Source: Deinococcus marmoris DSM 12784 (lineage in GTDB: Bacteria > Deinococcota > Deinococci > Deinococcales > Deinococcaceae). From it: DNA of 35,122 bases. The notes under the pieces were generated by a model. The model saw only the letters and a program-made list of their open reading frames with translations, had not been told where the DNA came from and ran no database searches. Numbering within the stretch: position 1 is the first letter of the stretch; every line of letters begins with the position of its first letter. Where the stretch lies: positions 1 to 35,122 of the forward strand of contig NZ_JNIV01000047.1 of the NCBI RefSeq assembly GCF_000701405.1, read 5' to 3'. The position numbers and the translations under genes are program-made. Shown here one piece after another: positions 1 through 10,493 of the stretch.

Positions 1-1
1 A

Positions 2-298
2 AAACAGTTTGCAGGGCTGACCACCTGCCAGCTTCGTCAGACGCAGGCTCTGGAGAACCATTGGAATACTGCGTTCTTCGCGCTCAGTCTGGGACGGGCA
101 GAAGTGCTGCTGGAGGCCGCTGGCCTCCAGGGTCGCCCGGCCACTTCACTGGTGTTTTCCTACGAAGACATCAAGCGGCGGGCCTTCAACCGGCTCTTTG
201 CGTGGCGAATACTGAGCAATCTAGGTCTCCAGGCACGATTTGCCGAATTAGGAAAACATCCGTCCAGGCCGCTGGATTTGGGGGTCAAAGCGGCTTGA
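2..298 (+). CDS. Transposase, C-terminal part (cut by window edge)
   Basis: The frame is open from the first bases and ends with TGA at 296-298, so only about 98 C-terminal residues are visible. Features include an aromatic NHWNTAFFALSLGRAE stretch, a YEDIKRRAFNRLF segment and a conserved-looking tail ending LDLGVKAA. This pattern recalls the C-terminal end of DDE transposases of the IS4/IS701 type that are common in Deinococcus; the family is an inference because the catalytic core lies outside the window. The element probably ends shortly after the stop, around 300-322, but the terminal inverted repeat cannot be confirmed without the other end. A dispersed non-coding repeat follows directly, so the left edge of the window is a mobile-DNA region. 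Confidence 0.6.
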   Translation, partial: KQFAGLTTCQLRQTQALENHWNTAFFALSLGRAEVLLEAAGLQGRPATSLVFSYEDIKRRAFNRLFAWRILSNLGLQARFAELGKHPSRPLDLGVKAA

Positions 299-330
299 GG
301 GTGGTCAAAACTGTCCGAACCATTGATTAC

Positions 331-455
331 CTCCCTTTAGAAGGAAGGCAAGAGTTGCGGAACTGCCCGACCAGTCGCACTTCTTGGCTCCCTTTTGAGG
401 GGAGTTGGCGGCGAAGCCGACTGGCTGGCACAGCTCCGCAGGAGAGGGGTTTCTT
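331..455 (-). repeat. Dispersed repeat family A, copy 1
   Basis: This roughly 125-bp segment is the reverse complement of 6545-6668. The longest shared block runs from GGCTCCCTTTTGAGGGG through the palindromic GGCGGCGAAGCC core to CTCCGCAGGAGAGGGG. It lies between the transposase end and the terminator of the next gene and has no credible reading frame. Other full or partial copies are at 5634-5676, 6545-6668, 8742-8785 and 30554-30657. Confidence 0.8.
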
Positions 456-490
456 TTGCCCCAGCGTCAGCTTTTCAGAAGCCCGGCATA

Positions 491-521
491 GAAACCCGCC
501 GGAGCATCTTCACCCCGGCGG
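491..521 (-). terminator. Hairpin, probable terminator of the 539-1141 gene
   Basis: A perfect 7-bp stem, 496-502 pairing with 515-521 (CCGCCGG/CCGGCGG), lies just past the stop codon of the minus-strand gene. On the minus strand it is followed only by GTTTC, so the U tract is weak. Confidence 0.45.
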
Positions 522-538
522 CTGGCAAAATACTCGCT

Positions 539-1141
539 TTACTTGACGGTAATTCGCATGGGCGCGGCGGGCACCTTGACCAGCAGGTTGTTGGCAAAGC
601 CGGTCAGCCAGCTTTCCACCATGTACTCGCCGGGGGCCAGCTCCAGCTCGCGGGTAAAGGACACGTTGCCCCTGGCGGGGGCGGTCCTGGTTTCCAGATC
701 CTGGGCGCAGATGCGGGGGGACGCGCCGGGCAGCGGGTACACCACGGCGCGCGTTCCTACCTCCAGCACGCGTACCTGCGGGGCGGTAGAGCAGTTCTGC
801 TCGTTGTCGCGCCGCACGCTGAAGGTGATCGGCGTGGCGCGGGTGCTGCGGACGGTGAAGGTCAGGGCCACCTTTCCCGTCACGGTGCGCGGCACGAACA
901 GGTTGGCCTGCACGTCCGGCAGCGCCACGGCGGCGGGTGCAGGAGTGGACGGCGCGGTGGGCATGGCCGGGGTGGGCAAGGGGGTTGTCGGCGCAGGGGA
1001 TGTCGGCACGGAAGGCGGCGAAACTGGCAGCGGCGTCATAACCGGGGGAATCTCGGGCAGAGTGGCGGGGGCGGCGTCCTGCGCGGCGGCCAGAACGGGC
1101 AGGGTCAGCAGGGCAGTCAGCAACAGGGCGCGGGGCTTCAT
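539..1141 (-). CDS. Secreted protein of unknown function with Pro/Thr-rich linker
   Basis: This 200-residue protein starts MKPRALLLTALLTLPVLAAA, a clear signal peptide with probable cleavage after AAAQ. Residues about 22-72 form a low-complexity linker rich in Pro, Thr and Ala. The remaining 125 residues look like a beta-rich domain, with two Cys and the phrase LAPGEYMVESWLTGF. I do not recognise the family. An upstream in-frame start at 1204 was rejected. The ATG at 1139-1141 opens the signal peptide and is preceded by TAAGCT (1149-1154) at 7 bases, the leaderless pattern seen throughout the window. It follows the amidase gene on the same strand and may share an envelope role, but that is context only. 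Confidence 0.75.
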   Translation of the reverse strand: MKPRALLLTALLTLPVLAAAQDAAPATLPEIPPVMTPLPVSPPSVPTSPAPTTPLPTPAMPTAPSTPAPAAVALPDVQANLFVPRTVTGKVALTFTVRSTRATPITFSVRRDNEQNCSTAPQVRVLEVGTRAVVYPLPGASPRICAQDLETRTAPARGNVSFTRELELAPGEYMVESWLTGFANNLLVKVPAAPMRITVK

Positions 1142-1267
1142 GCGCCCCAGCTTAGCGGGCCGGGTTGATGAGAGTCTGAAGGCAGGCGAGAGAGGGGGGA
1201 TCAAACCGTCTGAAGGTCAAACGATTTGATCGCCAGAAAACACAACCCGCAGCGGCTCCACGCTCCC

Positions 1268-3178
1268 TCACCTTCCCACCTGACCAGCGTAAAAATCCGC
1301 GATTCCCCCGGCGATGGCCTGGGCAAAGCGCTCGCGGCCTTCCGGGCTGCTCAGCGCACGCAGATTGCCCGCGTCGGTCAGGTACGCGGTTTCCACCAGC
1401 AGGCTGATCTGCGTGGTGGGCCGGGTCAGGGCCAGATCCGCGCCGGGTTTCAGTCCCGCTCCCGGTCCCAGTTCGGGCAGCCGGGCGCGCAACTGGTCCA
1501 GAATGCTGCCCGCCAGCGCCGCCGCCTGCGGGTGGGTGAAGTAGACCTCCGGGCCACGAATGCCGCGTGGATCGCGCCCGTCGGGCAGGGCATTGGCGTG
1601 GATGGACACCAGCAGCTCGGACCCGGAAGCCTCGGCGCTCAGACCGCGCTCGTAGAGACCCAGGGTCACGTCTGCCGTCCGGGTCAGGTTGACGGTGGCC
1701 CCCAGGCCGCGCAGCAGGTCCGCCGTCCGCAGTGTCAGCGGCAGTATCAGGCCTTTCTCGGGCACGCGCAGGCTGCCTGCCCCACCGTTCTGGCTGCCAC
1801 CGTGGCCCGGATCAAGGGTGATGGTCCGCCCTTCCAACGGACGCACCGGGTTCAGCGTCGGGGGCCGTCTGACGGTGACCACCAGATCGGGGCCGTCGTA
1901 ACTGCTGGTGAAGCCCCAGGCTTGCGCGGCATTCAGGTTCAGCGCCACGCGCGTCACACCCAGCGCCACGGGGCGAATTTCTACCCCGGCCAGCAGCGCG
2001 TCAGCGCCCTGCGGCCCGGTCAGCGGTTGCGCGAGTGTTCCGTAAAGGGTAACCGCCAACCGCCTGCCGCCGTCTTCCTGCTCCAGCTTGAAGGGCAGCC
2101 GCGCGCCGCCCAGCGGAATCCGCACGCGCAGGTCAGCGGTGGGGGCGATGGAGACAGGCTCAGCGCTACGTTTGGGAACGGCAGGTATGCTCTCGACGGG
2201 TGCAATTTCATCCGGCTGCGGCGTCGGCACTTCTTCGGGAGCTTCGGGCGTGGGGGGCACTTCCAGCGCGGCCATGCCGTCCAGCGTGATGGCCCCACCA
2301 GAGGCCAGTGCCACAGCTCCGGGCGTGATCTCCAGTTGCTCCGCCGTGATCAGGGCACTCTGGCCGGGGGCCAGCCGGGCGCGCACGTCCCCCCCCTGAC
2401 GGCCCACCAGCGTAAAGGTCATGCCGCCACGTGGATACAGAATCGCGCCGCCGTTCAGATCGGTTACCGTCAGGTTCGACTGGTTGAGGCCCAGCCCCTG
2501 CACGCTGCTGGGAATCTGCGTGCCCAGGCGTATTCCGCCGCCCGTGCTGACGCGGCCCGGAGCCACCGCCGTCACCGTCTTGCCGTCCTGTCCCGTCAGG
2601 GTGAAGGTGAAGATGGCCTGCTTGAACGCCGACGAGATGGGCACGACGAACGTGGCACGGTACGTCCCGGCTGGTCCCTCGCGCATGGCAACCGGAGCCG
2701 CTTTGCCCAGTCGGTAGGCGGCGCGGCCCCCCGGCGAACCCTGGAAGGCCAGTTCCACGCTGCGCTCTGCGGGCGAGTCCCCGGCGAGGTCCCAGAACTC
2801 GCGGACTTCCTTCGGCTGGACGCTCTGCGCGTCGATGGCGGTGGGCCGCGCCGGAGTCGCCTTCAGGACGGTGCGAATGATCTTGAGGGTGGTCACGCCG
2901 GACTGGCCCCCCTGGCGGGCCACCAGCCGCAGATCGTTGGTGCCGGGCTTCAGCGGCCACCACTCCATGAACAGACCGTCCGCACCGACACTGACGGCTT
3001 TTCCGTCCACCGTCAGACTCGCGCCGGGGGTGACGCTGCCTTCCAGGATGACGTGACCATAAGCCACACGGTGACCGCTGTTCGGATATGCGACGAACAC
3101 GTCCGGGGCGGCCAGGGCGGCAGAAGTCAGGGCCAGCAGGGCCAGGGCAAATAGATTGAGATTGCGGCGAAAACGCAT
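1268..3178 (-). CDS. N-acetylmuramoyl-L-alanine amidase (Amidase_3, AmiC-like)
   Basis: This 636-residue exported protein cleaves the amide bond between N-acetylmuramic acid and the stem peptide of peptidoglycan. The N-terminus ([22 protein letters not shown]) is a signal peptide. Residues 25 to about 440 hold a beta-rich region, first an Ig-like segment, then AMIN-like sequence with a Pro/Glu-rich spacer near 310-335. The catalytic domain starts near 451. Visible zinc ligands are His459 in DPGHGG, Glu474 in VPEKGL and His527 in SIHAN; the catalytic Glu596 lies in [10 protein letters not shown]. The long N-terminal region is typical of Deinococcus cell-wall amidases, probably for wall binding. 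It is divergent from the RelA/SpoT-domain gene, with 63 bp between the starts. A near-consensus box, TAAACA, stands 7 bases before the ATG. Confidence 0.93.
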   Translation of the reverse strand: MRFRRNLNLFALALLALTSAALAAPDVFVAYPNSGHRVAYGHVILEGSVTPGASLTVDGKAVSVGADGLFMEWWPLKPGTNDLRLVARQGGQSGVTTLKIIRTVLKATPARPTAIDAQSVQPKEVREFWDLAGDSPAERSVELAFQGSPGGRAAYRLGKAAPVAMREGPAGTYRATFVVPISSAFKQAIFTFTLTGQDGKTVTAVAPGRVSTGGGIRLGTQIPSSVQGLGLNQSNLTVTDLNGGAILYPRGGMTFTLVGRQGGDVRARLAPGQSALITAEQLEITPGAVALASGGAITLDGMAALEVPPTPEAPEEVPTPQPDEIAPVESIPAVPKRSAEPVSIAPTADLRVRIPLGGARLPFKLEQEDGGRRLAVTLYGTLAQPLTGPQGADALLAGVEIRPVALGVTRVALNLNAAQAWGFTSSYDGPDLVVTVRRPPTLNPVRPLEGRTITLDPGHGGSQNGGAGSLRVPEKGLILPLTLRTADLLRGLGATVNLTRTADVTLGLYERGLSAEASGSELLVSIHANALPDGRDPRGIRGPEVYFTHPQAAALAGSILDQLRARLPELGPGAGLKPGADLALTRPTTQISLLVETAYLTDAGNLRALSSPEGRERFAQAIAGGIADFYAGQVGR

Positions 3179-3241
3179 AAGCGAATGTTTAGCACGTCTG
3201 ATTCACGCGCAGCCCGCAGGCAGCGTATTCTGCGGCCATCC

Positions 3242-4369
3242 ATGAATGACCCCCTGGTCACGGCCTATCAGGCCCGCGAGGCCCAGTACGCCGCCCTGCG
3301 GGACGCGGCGCTGGCGCACACCACGACGCTTATCGGCGAGGCGGGCCTTAAAATCCACAACATCACGGGCCGCCTGAAGCGCCCGGAAAGTCTGGCCGAC
3401 AAGCTGCGGCGCAAGCCGGGGCGCTACCGCACGCTGGAAGACGTGACCGATCTGGTGGCTGTGCGCGTCATCACCTATTTCGAGTCGGATGTGGCCGCCG
3501 TGTCCAGGCTGCTGGAAGCGCACCACCAGATCAACTGGGAGCATTCGGTAGACAAGAGCATGATGCACGACCCGGACCGCTTCGGGTACATGGGCGTGCA
3601 TTACGTGGTAAGGGTGCCGCATCTGGTCAAGCAGTTCGTGCCCCACGTCACCGAGCCGCCGCAACCCCACCCAGATCAACACTATGAAGTGCAGATTCGC
3701 TCGATCCTCCAGCACGCCTGGGCCGAGATCGAGCATGACCTGGGCTACAAGAACCGCGAGGCCGTGCCGCGCGAGGTCCAGCGCCGCTTCTACCGGCTGG
3801 CCGGGCTGCTGGAAATGGCCGACGAGGAATTCATGGCCCTGGACCGGCTGTCTCGCGACTACGCCGAGACCCTGCCCGAACGGGTGCGTGACGAGCCGGA
3901 CAGTGTGTTCATCGACGCTCAGAGCATCAAACATCTGCTGGGCGTCTCCCCGGTGCGCGATCTGGACGAGGCGGTGGCCGCCTCACTGGGCGTGCCGCTG
4001 CTGACACGCTGGCCGGACCCGGAGCGGCCCCAGCGGCTGGCCACGCTGCTGCATTACGTGGGCGTGCATTCGGTGGGTGGGCTGCTGGGCGAATTGCGGC
4101 GGGGCCGGGCCGACATTCTGGACTTTGCCACCCGCCTGCTGCCGCGCCTGCCCGAAGCCTGGCTGCCTGCGGGCGGCGTACGCCCCGGCACCGCGCTGGT
4201 CAACCACGCCCTGCTGCGCGCCTGCGCCAATCCCAGCCTGAACCCGCAGGAGATCATCACGGCGCTGGACATGTCCGGTGTGCTGAGCGCCCAGCAACTG
4301 GTGGACAGTGTGCTGGACGCGTATGCCGGGGTGATCGGCGCGGCAGGCCCTGACCCGCGTCACACCTGA
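3242..4369 (+). CDS. RelA/SpoT nucleotidyltransferase-domain protein (probable (p)ppGpp synthetase)
   Basis: This 375-residue cytosolic protein has the alarmone synthetase fold, which transfers pyrophosphate from ATP to GDP or GTP. Residues 40-170 carry the expected landmarks: [16 protein letters not shown] (basic substrate loop, 43-58), DLVAVRV with Asp70 as the likely metal ligand, [11 protein letters not shown] (113-123), and [23 protein letters not shown] from 148, with Glu149/Gln151/Arg153 in the ExQxR motif. No HD hydrolase, TGS or ACT domain is visible, so it resembles a small alarmone synthetase with an unassigned C-terminal helical extension of about 170 residues. The ATG at 3242 was chosen over the upstream ATG at 3185 because the extension is poor and TATTCT stands at 3226-3231. 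Synthetase activity is inferred from the motifs. Confidence 0.85.
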   Translation: MNDPLVTAYQAREAQYAALRDAALAHTTTLIGEAGLKIHNITGRLKRPESLADKLRRKPGRYRTLEDVTDLVAVRVITYFESDVAAVSRLLEAHHQINWEHSVDKSMMHDPDRFGYMGVHYVVRVPHLVKQFVPHVTEPPQPHPDQHYEVQIRSILQHAWAEIEHDLGYKNREAVPREVQRRFYRLAGLLEMADEEFMALDRLSRDYAETLPERVRDEPDSVFIDAQSIKHLLGVSPVRDLDEAVAASLGVPLLTRWPDPERPQRLATLLHYVGVHSVGGLLGELRRGRADILDFATRLLPRLPEAWLPAGGVRPGTALVNHALLRACANPSLNPQEIITALDMSGVLSAQQLVDSVLDAYAGVIGAAGPDPRHT

Positions 4370-4413
4370 CGCAAGCTGGGCCTCCTGGCCTGGTCTGCAC
4401 TGGCCTGCGCGGC

Positions 4414-4442
4414 TTGCCTCTGGCCCGTCTGGGGGCTAGCAT
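4414..4442 (+). promoter_or_regulatory. Promoter of the CorA leader transcript
   Basis: TTGCCT (4414-4419) and TAGCAT (4437-4442) are separated by exactly 17 bases, a good sigma-70-type match. Transcription would start near 4449 and give a leader of about 245 nt before the CorA start. This is unlike the leaderless genes around it. Confidence 0.65.
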
Positions 4443-4534
4443 GGCGGTTGCGCCGGGCCAAGCCCGCAAGCAATTCCACAAGATCTTCAAAAGCAAATGC
4501 CCGAAGCTGCGTCCCCAGACAAGGAGGTGAAGAC

Positions 4535-4678
4535 GTGAACCCTGAACCACTGGAAGCCGAACCGCCCAGTCTGCGCCGCAAGCCGCAGGAGGAAAAGCCC
4601 GGCCTGATCAGCTCAAGTTTCACGCCATCCCTTGCCCGGAGGACGCCATGCACCAAGCCACAACCCAGACCAGACTGA
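4535..4678 (+). CDS. Pro/Glu-rich leader ORF upstream of the CorA gene
   Basis: This 47-codon frame starts at GTG 4535. It is preceded by AAGGAGGTGA (4521-4530), the best Shine-Dalgarno sequence in the window, at optimal spacing. The peptide begins NPEPLEAEPPSLRRK and continues with KPQEEKPG, an acidic, proline-rich opening followed by basic residues. It overlaps a second small frame (ATG 4648 to stop 4699-4701), which in turn overlaps the CorA start at 4695. The composition resembles MgtL, the leader peptide that senses magnesium before the enterobacterial mgtA gene. The strong ribosome site supports translation; the sensing role is inference. It could also be a short unrelated protein. Confidence 0.5.
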   Translation: MNPEPLEAEPPSLRRKPQEEKPGLISSSFTPSLARRTPCTKPQPRPD

Positions 4679-4694
4679 ACGCGGGGGGCGGCCC

Positions 4695-5630
4695 GTGCTG
4701 ACGTACTACCGCAGCATCGGCGGCAAGCTGACCGTCGCCGAGGGCTATATCGACGGCTGCTGGATCAACGCCTCCGATCCCAGCCCCGAAGAACTGGCCC
4801 GAATCAGCCGCGAGACGGGCCTGGAACTCGATTACCTGTCGTACCCCCTCGACCCGGATGAGCGCTCCCGCTTCGAGCGCGAGGACGGCAACCTGCTGAT
4901 CATCATGCAGACCAGTTACCGCCTGCCCGACACCAGCGATATACCGTATGACACCGTGCCACTGGGGATTCTGCACACGGATCACTGTCTGGTGACCGTG
5001 TGCATGTTGGAAGACAACCCGGTCATCAAGGACGTGATCAGCGGGCTGGTGCGGCGGGTTAGCACGGTCAAGAAGAACCGCCTGACGCTGCAACTGTTCC
5101 TGCGAAATGCCCAGCGCTTCCTGATCGATGTGCGCCAGATCAACAAGCGCGTGGACGTGATCGAGGACAAGCTTGAGAACAGCCAGCAGAACCGCGAACT
5201 GCTGAACCTGCTGAAACTGGAGAAGAGTCTGGTGTATTTCATGACCGGCCTGAAAGCGAATGAAGCCATGATGGAGCGCGTCAAACGGGACCGGATTTTT
5301 GAGATGTACGAGGAAGACAGCGATCTGCTGGACGACGTGCTGATCGAGAACCTTCAGGCCATCGAAATGGCGTCGATTGCCAGCAACATCCTGACCAGCA
5401 TGGCCGGGGCCTTTGCCAGCGTGATCAGCAACAACGTCAATCAGGTGGTCAAGGTGCTGACCATCACCACGATTCTAGTGGCGATTCCCACGCTGGTCAC
5501 CAGCATTTTCGGCATGAACGTGCCGTTGCCCTTCGCGGACAACCCCAACGGCATCTGGTTCGTGCTGACGCTGGCGCTGAGTCTGGCGGGGGGGCTGGGA
5601 TACCTGTTCTACAGGTGGCGGGTGTTTTAG
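4695..5630 (+). CDS. corA: CorA-family magnesium/divalent cation transporter
   Basis: This 311-residue inner-membrane channel conducts Mg2+ (or Co2+/Ni2+ in some members) as a homopentamer. The cytoplasmic N-terminal alpha/beta domain is followed by a long helix region with heptad-like charge (about 130-245). Two C-terminal membrane helices follow, the first ending in the signature GMN at 273-275 (SIFGMNVPLPF). After the short periplasmic loop ADNPNG comes the second helix and a basic end, YRWRVF. Start choice: GTG 4695 has GGGGGG about 8 bases upstream and begins LTYYRSIGGKLTVAEGYIDG. An ATG at 4648 with its own GGAGG lies in another frame. A one-base difference in the G run at 4682-4687 would join it to this gene, so the N-terminus needs checking. 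The leader ORF suggests Mg-responsive translation control. Confidence 0.9.
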   Translation: MLTYYRSIGGKLTVAEGYIDGCWINASDPSPEELARISRETGLELDYLSYPLDPDERSRFEREDGNLLIIMQTSYRLPDTSDIPYDTVPLGILHTDHCLVTVCMLEDNPVIKDVISGLVRRVSTVKKNRLTLQLFLRNAQRFLIDVRQINKRVDVIEDKLENSQQNRELLNLLKLEKSLVYFMTGLKANEAMMERVKRDRIFEMYEEDSDLLDDVLIENLQAIEMASIASNILTSMAGAFASVISNNVNQVVKVLTITTILVAIPTLVTSIFGMNVPLPFADNPNGIWFVLTLALSLAGGLGYLFYRWRVF

Positions 5631-5633
5631 GTA

Positions 5634-5676
5634 CCCCTCTCGTTCCGAGCTGTACCAGCCACCCGCCGCTACGCGG
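5634..5676 (+). repeat. Partial copy of repeat family A
   Basis: The block ACCCCTCTCGTTCCGAGCTG followed by TACCAGCCA matches the left part of the copy at 6545-6668 with several substitutions. It starts directly after the CorA stop codon. Confidence 0.5.
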
Positions 5677-5677
5677 C

Positions 5678-5700
5678 ACCCTCTCTCTGTGGTAGAGGGT
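5678..5700. terminator. Hairpin between convergent genes
   Basis: ACCCTCT (5678-5684) pairs perfectly with AGAGGGT (5694-5700) across a 9-base loop. The gap separates the converging CorA and methyltransferase genes, so this may stop transcription from both sides. No strong U tract follows on either strand. Confidence 0.45.
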
Positions 5701-5717
5701 CGGAGTAAACCTGATTT

Positions 5718-6521
5718 TTACCGCTTTGCCGTGATGAAGACCACCCGCTTGGACACGCGCCACTCGCCGTCCTGCATTCGGCCCGTCAATACCCGCGTCA
5801 GAGCCGCCCGGATACGGTTCAACTCGTCAGGCGTGAGCTTATGCATAGGCGACATGGATTCTAGGTAAGCCAGGACTGGCTCGGGGCCCTCAAAGGCCAG
5901 CGCACCAGCCACAAAATCAAGCTGAACATTGCCGAACGCCGCCCGCACCAGTTCTTCCCCGTGGACCTCCGAGAAGACTTCCGAGCCGCCCCGATGAGAG
6001 AGTAATTCGGTCAGGATGGGTTCGCCGGGCAACGCCTCCGATACCGCGTCCCACAATTCGGCCATGTAACCCGAGGCGTTGGTGATTGCCAGAAAGCGCC
6101 CGCCGGGTTTCAGCACGCGCTTAAATTCAGCCAGCGCCGCCGCTACATCGGGAACGTGGTACAGCATGTGGCGGGCGGTGACGACATCAAAACTGGCATC
6201 TGCGAAGGGCAGGGCCGTAGCGTTCCCCTGCAAGAATTCAACCTCTGGGTATTTCTCGGCGGCCCGCTCCACCATGCCCGCCGAGAAATCCAGACCGACG
6301 ATGCGTCCCCGGTGCCCACCCGCCCGCAGCCGTCCGGGGAAGTCGCCGGGGCCAGTGCCCACATCCAGTAGCGCCTCACCGCCACTCAGGGCCAGCAGGC
6401 GGTCCACCGTGCCCTCCAGCCCCGGCCCCACGCTGTAGCGCTCGTGCGTCCCGATGCGGGTTCGCAGGTGGCGCTCGGTGGCGTACTGCGCGGCGACTTC
6501 GGCGGGCGAGTAGGAAGGCAT
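5718..6521 (-). CDS. Class I SAM-dependent methyltransferase (Methyltransf_11 type)
   Basis: This 267-residue soluble enzyme has a Rossmann-like methyltransferase core. Motif I is DVGTGPGD (53-60), followed by the acidic ribose-binding residue Asp78 in GLDFSAGMV. The motif IV region is FDVVTARHMLYHVPD (111-125), and KRVLKPGGRFLAI is the usual post-motif strand. This matches the UbiE/small-molecule methyltransferase group, but the substrate cannot be told from sequence. The ATG at 6519-6521 is preferred over an upstream start at 6596. TATCCT sits 7 bases before it on the minus strand, and the longer form would be translated from repeat family A. There is no Shine-Dalgarno sequence, consistent with leaderless translation. 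The gene is monocistronic and faces the CorA gene tail to tail. Confidence 0.85.
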   Translation of the reverse strand: MPSYSPAEVAAQYATERHLRTRIGTHERYSVGPGLEGTVDRLLALSGGEALLDVGTGPGDFPGRLRAGGHRGRIVGLDFSAGMVERAAEKYPEVEFLQGNATALPFADASFDVVTARHMLYHVPDVAAALAEFKRVLKPGGRFLAITNASGYMAELWDAVSEALPGEPILTELLSHRGGSEVFSEVHGEELVRAAFGNVQLDFVAGALAFEGPEPVLAYLESMSPMHKLTPDELNRIRAALTRVLTGRMQDGEWRVSKRVVFITAKR

Positions 6522-6528
6522 GGGAGGG

Positions 6529-6534
6529 AGGATA
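6529..6534 (-). promoter_or_regulatory. Leaderless -10 box (TATCCT) of the methyltransferase
   Basis: TATCCT on the minus strand ends 7 bases before the ATG at 6521. This places the transcript start at or next to the start codon and supports the short gene model. Confidence 0.55.
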
Positions 6535-6544
6535 GAGGAGCGGA

Positions 6545-6668
6545 AGGGAAACCCCTCTCCTGCGGAGCTGTGCCAGCCAGTCGGCTTCGCCGCCAACTCC
6601 CCTCAAAAGGGAGCCGAGAGATGCGACGAGCATGGCAATTCCGAGACTCTTGCCTCCCTTCTAAGGGG
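6545..6668 (+). repeat. Dispersed repeat family A, copy 2
   Basis: The opposite orientation of 331-455. The strongest identity covers CCCCTCTCCTGCGGAGCTGT through GTCGGCTTCGCCGCCAACTC and CCTCAAAAGGGAGCC. It has an internal palindrome around GGCTTCGCCGCC and no plausible gene. It lies between the methyltransferase promoter and the repeat B copy downstream of proS. Confidence 0.8.
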
Positions 6669-6760
6669 CTGGGTGATGCAGACAAGTCTCTCATGTTTGG
6701 CTTTGCGCTGATTTTCGCAAGATGCCATTTTTCTCTGACCGCGCTGGGACGGCGTCTGCG

Positions 6761-6895
6761 GTTCCCCCCTCCCAGCCTCCCCCACAAGGGGGAGGAGCTT
6801 AAAACGCCGTGCTTATCGGTGTCGTCACTTTTATGAGAGAGATGTCTGCATCATCCAGCTTCTTCTAAGGGGAGGTGGCGCGCAGCGCCGGAGGG
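6761..6895 (+). repeat. Dispersed repeat family B, copy 1
   Basis: This shares about 130 bp with 8657-8785. The two copies have a C-rich/G-rich palindrome at the left (CTCCCCC/GGGGGAG here), then AAAACGCCGTG, TTATCGG and a run around TTATGA-AGAGAT-TCTGCATCA. The right end is a family-A-like half (AAGGGGAGGTGGCGCGCAGC). The region 6597-6938 between the methyltransferase and proS is filled by repeats A and B with no supported gene. Confidence 0.75.
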
Positions 6896-6938
6896 GTTAA
6901 GCCGCGAACAGCCACCCACTCAACCCGTCAGACAATCC

Positions 6939-8438
<1,500 letters not shown>

Positions 8439-8582
8439 TGCGGGCCATGATAGCGGGCAGGGGCGGTTCAGGGGTCTGAGGGTTCAGGGAGGCCTGCGCC
8501 TGTTTGCCGCAGAGTCGGGAGACTCAGCTCCTGACATTTTCAGATTCAGGCTGGCTGGGTGCAGAAGAAAGGTGGGTCGAAA

Positions 8583-8626
8583 GCGGTCTGGCGCGGTCAT
8601 GCGGGTGTCCTCCAAACCCAGACCGC
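8583..8626. repeat. Perfect 9-bp inverted repeat in the proS-pheS gap
   Basis: GCGGTCTGG (8583-8591) pairs with CCAGACCGC (8618-8626) around a 26-base loop. Its function is unknown; it lies between the proS promoter and repeat B copy 2. Confidence 0.4.
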
Positions 8627-8656
8627 GAGACTTCATGCCGAGTCAAGGTGCATTTG

Positions 8657-8785
8657 GTCCCCCCCGCTCTCCCTCGCAACGGGGGGCCAAAAACGCCGTG
8701 TTTATCGGCATCATCACTCTTATGACAGAGATCTCTGCATCACCCGGCCCTTGAAGGGAATTGGCGGCAAAGCCGACTGAGGGGA
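8657..8785 (+). repeat. Dispersed repeat family B, copy 2, ending in a family-A half
   Basis: Matches 6761-6895 over AAAAACGCCGTG, TTATCGG, TTATGACAGAGAT and TCTGCATCA. Its right end, from about 8742, carries a family-A half including TTGGCGGCAAAGCCGACTGA. It contains no supported gene. Confidence 0.75.
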
Positions 8786-8819
8786 CTGCGTGTGAGCCAC
8801 CCTGTCACCCCGCTTCTGC

Positions 8820-8825
8820 TACCCT
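8820..8825 (+). promoter_or_regulatory. -10 box (TACCCT) of the pheS leader transcript
   Basis: TACCCT ends 7 bases before the ATG of the 19-codon leader ORF, the leaderless spacing seen elsewhere in the window. No convincing -35 box was found. Confidence 0.5.
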
Positions 8826-8832
8826 TATTCCC

Positions 8833-8874
8833 ATGACGCCTCAGCCCGGTATACCTTCGCCGTTTACCCGCGCT

Positions 8875-8892
<18 letters not shown>
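8833..8892 (+). CDS. pheS leader peptide (19 residues, leaderless)
   Basis: This short frame, MTPQPGIPSPFTRAGVSLT, starts 7 bases after a TACCCT box and stops at TAA 8890-8892. It has a single Phe codon (TTT, 8863-8865) at position 11. The stop codon lies inside a hairpin (8882-8904) and just before an intrinsic terminator. Placement is that of an attenuator leader peptide, as known for pheM upstream of E. coli pheST. One Phe codon is weaker evidence than the Phe clusters of pheM or pheL, so translation and sensing are inferences. Confidence 0.5.
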
Positions 8893-9993
<1,101 letters not shown>

Positions 9994-10044
9994 GGTGCCC
10001 CTTCACATCAACGCGCTCAGCCTGTATCTGGGCCAGGAGAAGCC

Positions 10045-10452
10045 ATGAGACCCCGCGCTGTCGGCATTCTGCTCAACGATCAATCTCAAGTCCTGCTGAT
10101 GCTGCGGCGAAAGGCGGGCCGCGCCTACGCCACGTTGCCCGGCGGCGGCATCGAAGACGGCGAAACTCCTGCCGAAGCCTGCGCCCGCGAACTGCTAGAG
10201 GAAGTCAATCTGGTGGTCACGGTGGGCCAGGAAGTGCTGGTGCTGGACAATCTGGACAACCACGAACACTATTTTCGCGTGTCGCACGTCTCCGGCGAGA
10301 TGCGCCTGGGCGACGGCCCCGAGGGCATCCGCAACAGCGCCGAGAACTCGTACGTGCCCCAGTGGGTGAACGTGTCGGAACTTGACGCCGTGAATCTGGT
10401 GCCGGAGCAGGTGCGCGGGGTGGTTCGAACCCTCGCCCAAAACGCTGGCTGA
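10045..10452 (+). CDS. Nudix hydrolase between pheS and pheT
   Basis: This 135-residue protein is a single Nudix domain, which hydrolyses nucleoside diphosphates linked to another group. The Nudix box spans about 34-56: G34-x5-E40-x7-R48-E49-L-L-E52-E53-V-N55-L. The metal-binding RExxEE core is intact, but the usual Gly after EEx is Asn55. Substrate cannot be assigned. It starts at ATG 10045 with AGGAG at 10035-10039, 52 bp after pheS, and ends 41 bp before pheT, so all three probably share a transcript. Because aminoacyl-tRNA synthetases can make Ap4A-type dinucleotides from aminoacyl-AMP, a dinucleotide-clearing role would fit the location; this is speculation. Confidence 0.9.
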   Translation: MRPRAVGILLNDQSQVLLMLRRKAGRAYATLPGGGIEDGETPAEACARELLEEVNLVVTVGQEVLVLDNLDNHEHYFRVSHVSGEMRLGDGPEGIRNSAENSYVPQWVNVSELDAVNLVPEQVRGVVRTLAQNAG

Positions 10453-10493
10453 TACTGCTTTTCCCCTCTCCATCCCCATCAAGAGGTTCCACC

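Noticed and set aside
1226..3154. Long plus-strand open frame opposite the amidase
   Set aside because: It is a GC-rich shadow with low-complexity Arg/Gly/Gln sequence and no recognisable motif, while the minus strand encodes a complete amidase.
10420..10432. GGTTCGAACC resembling a tRNA T-arm
   Set aside because: It lies within codons of the Nudix gene and no acceptor or anticodon arms can be formed around it.
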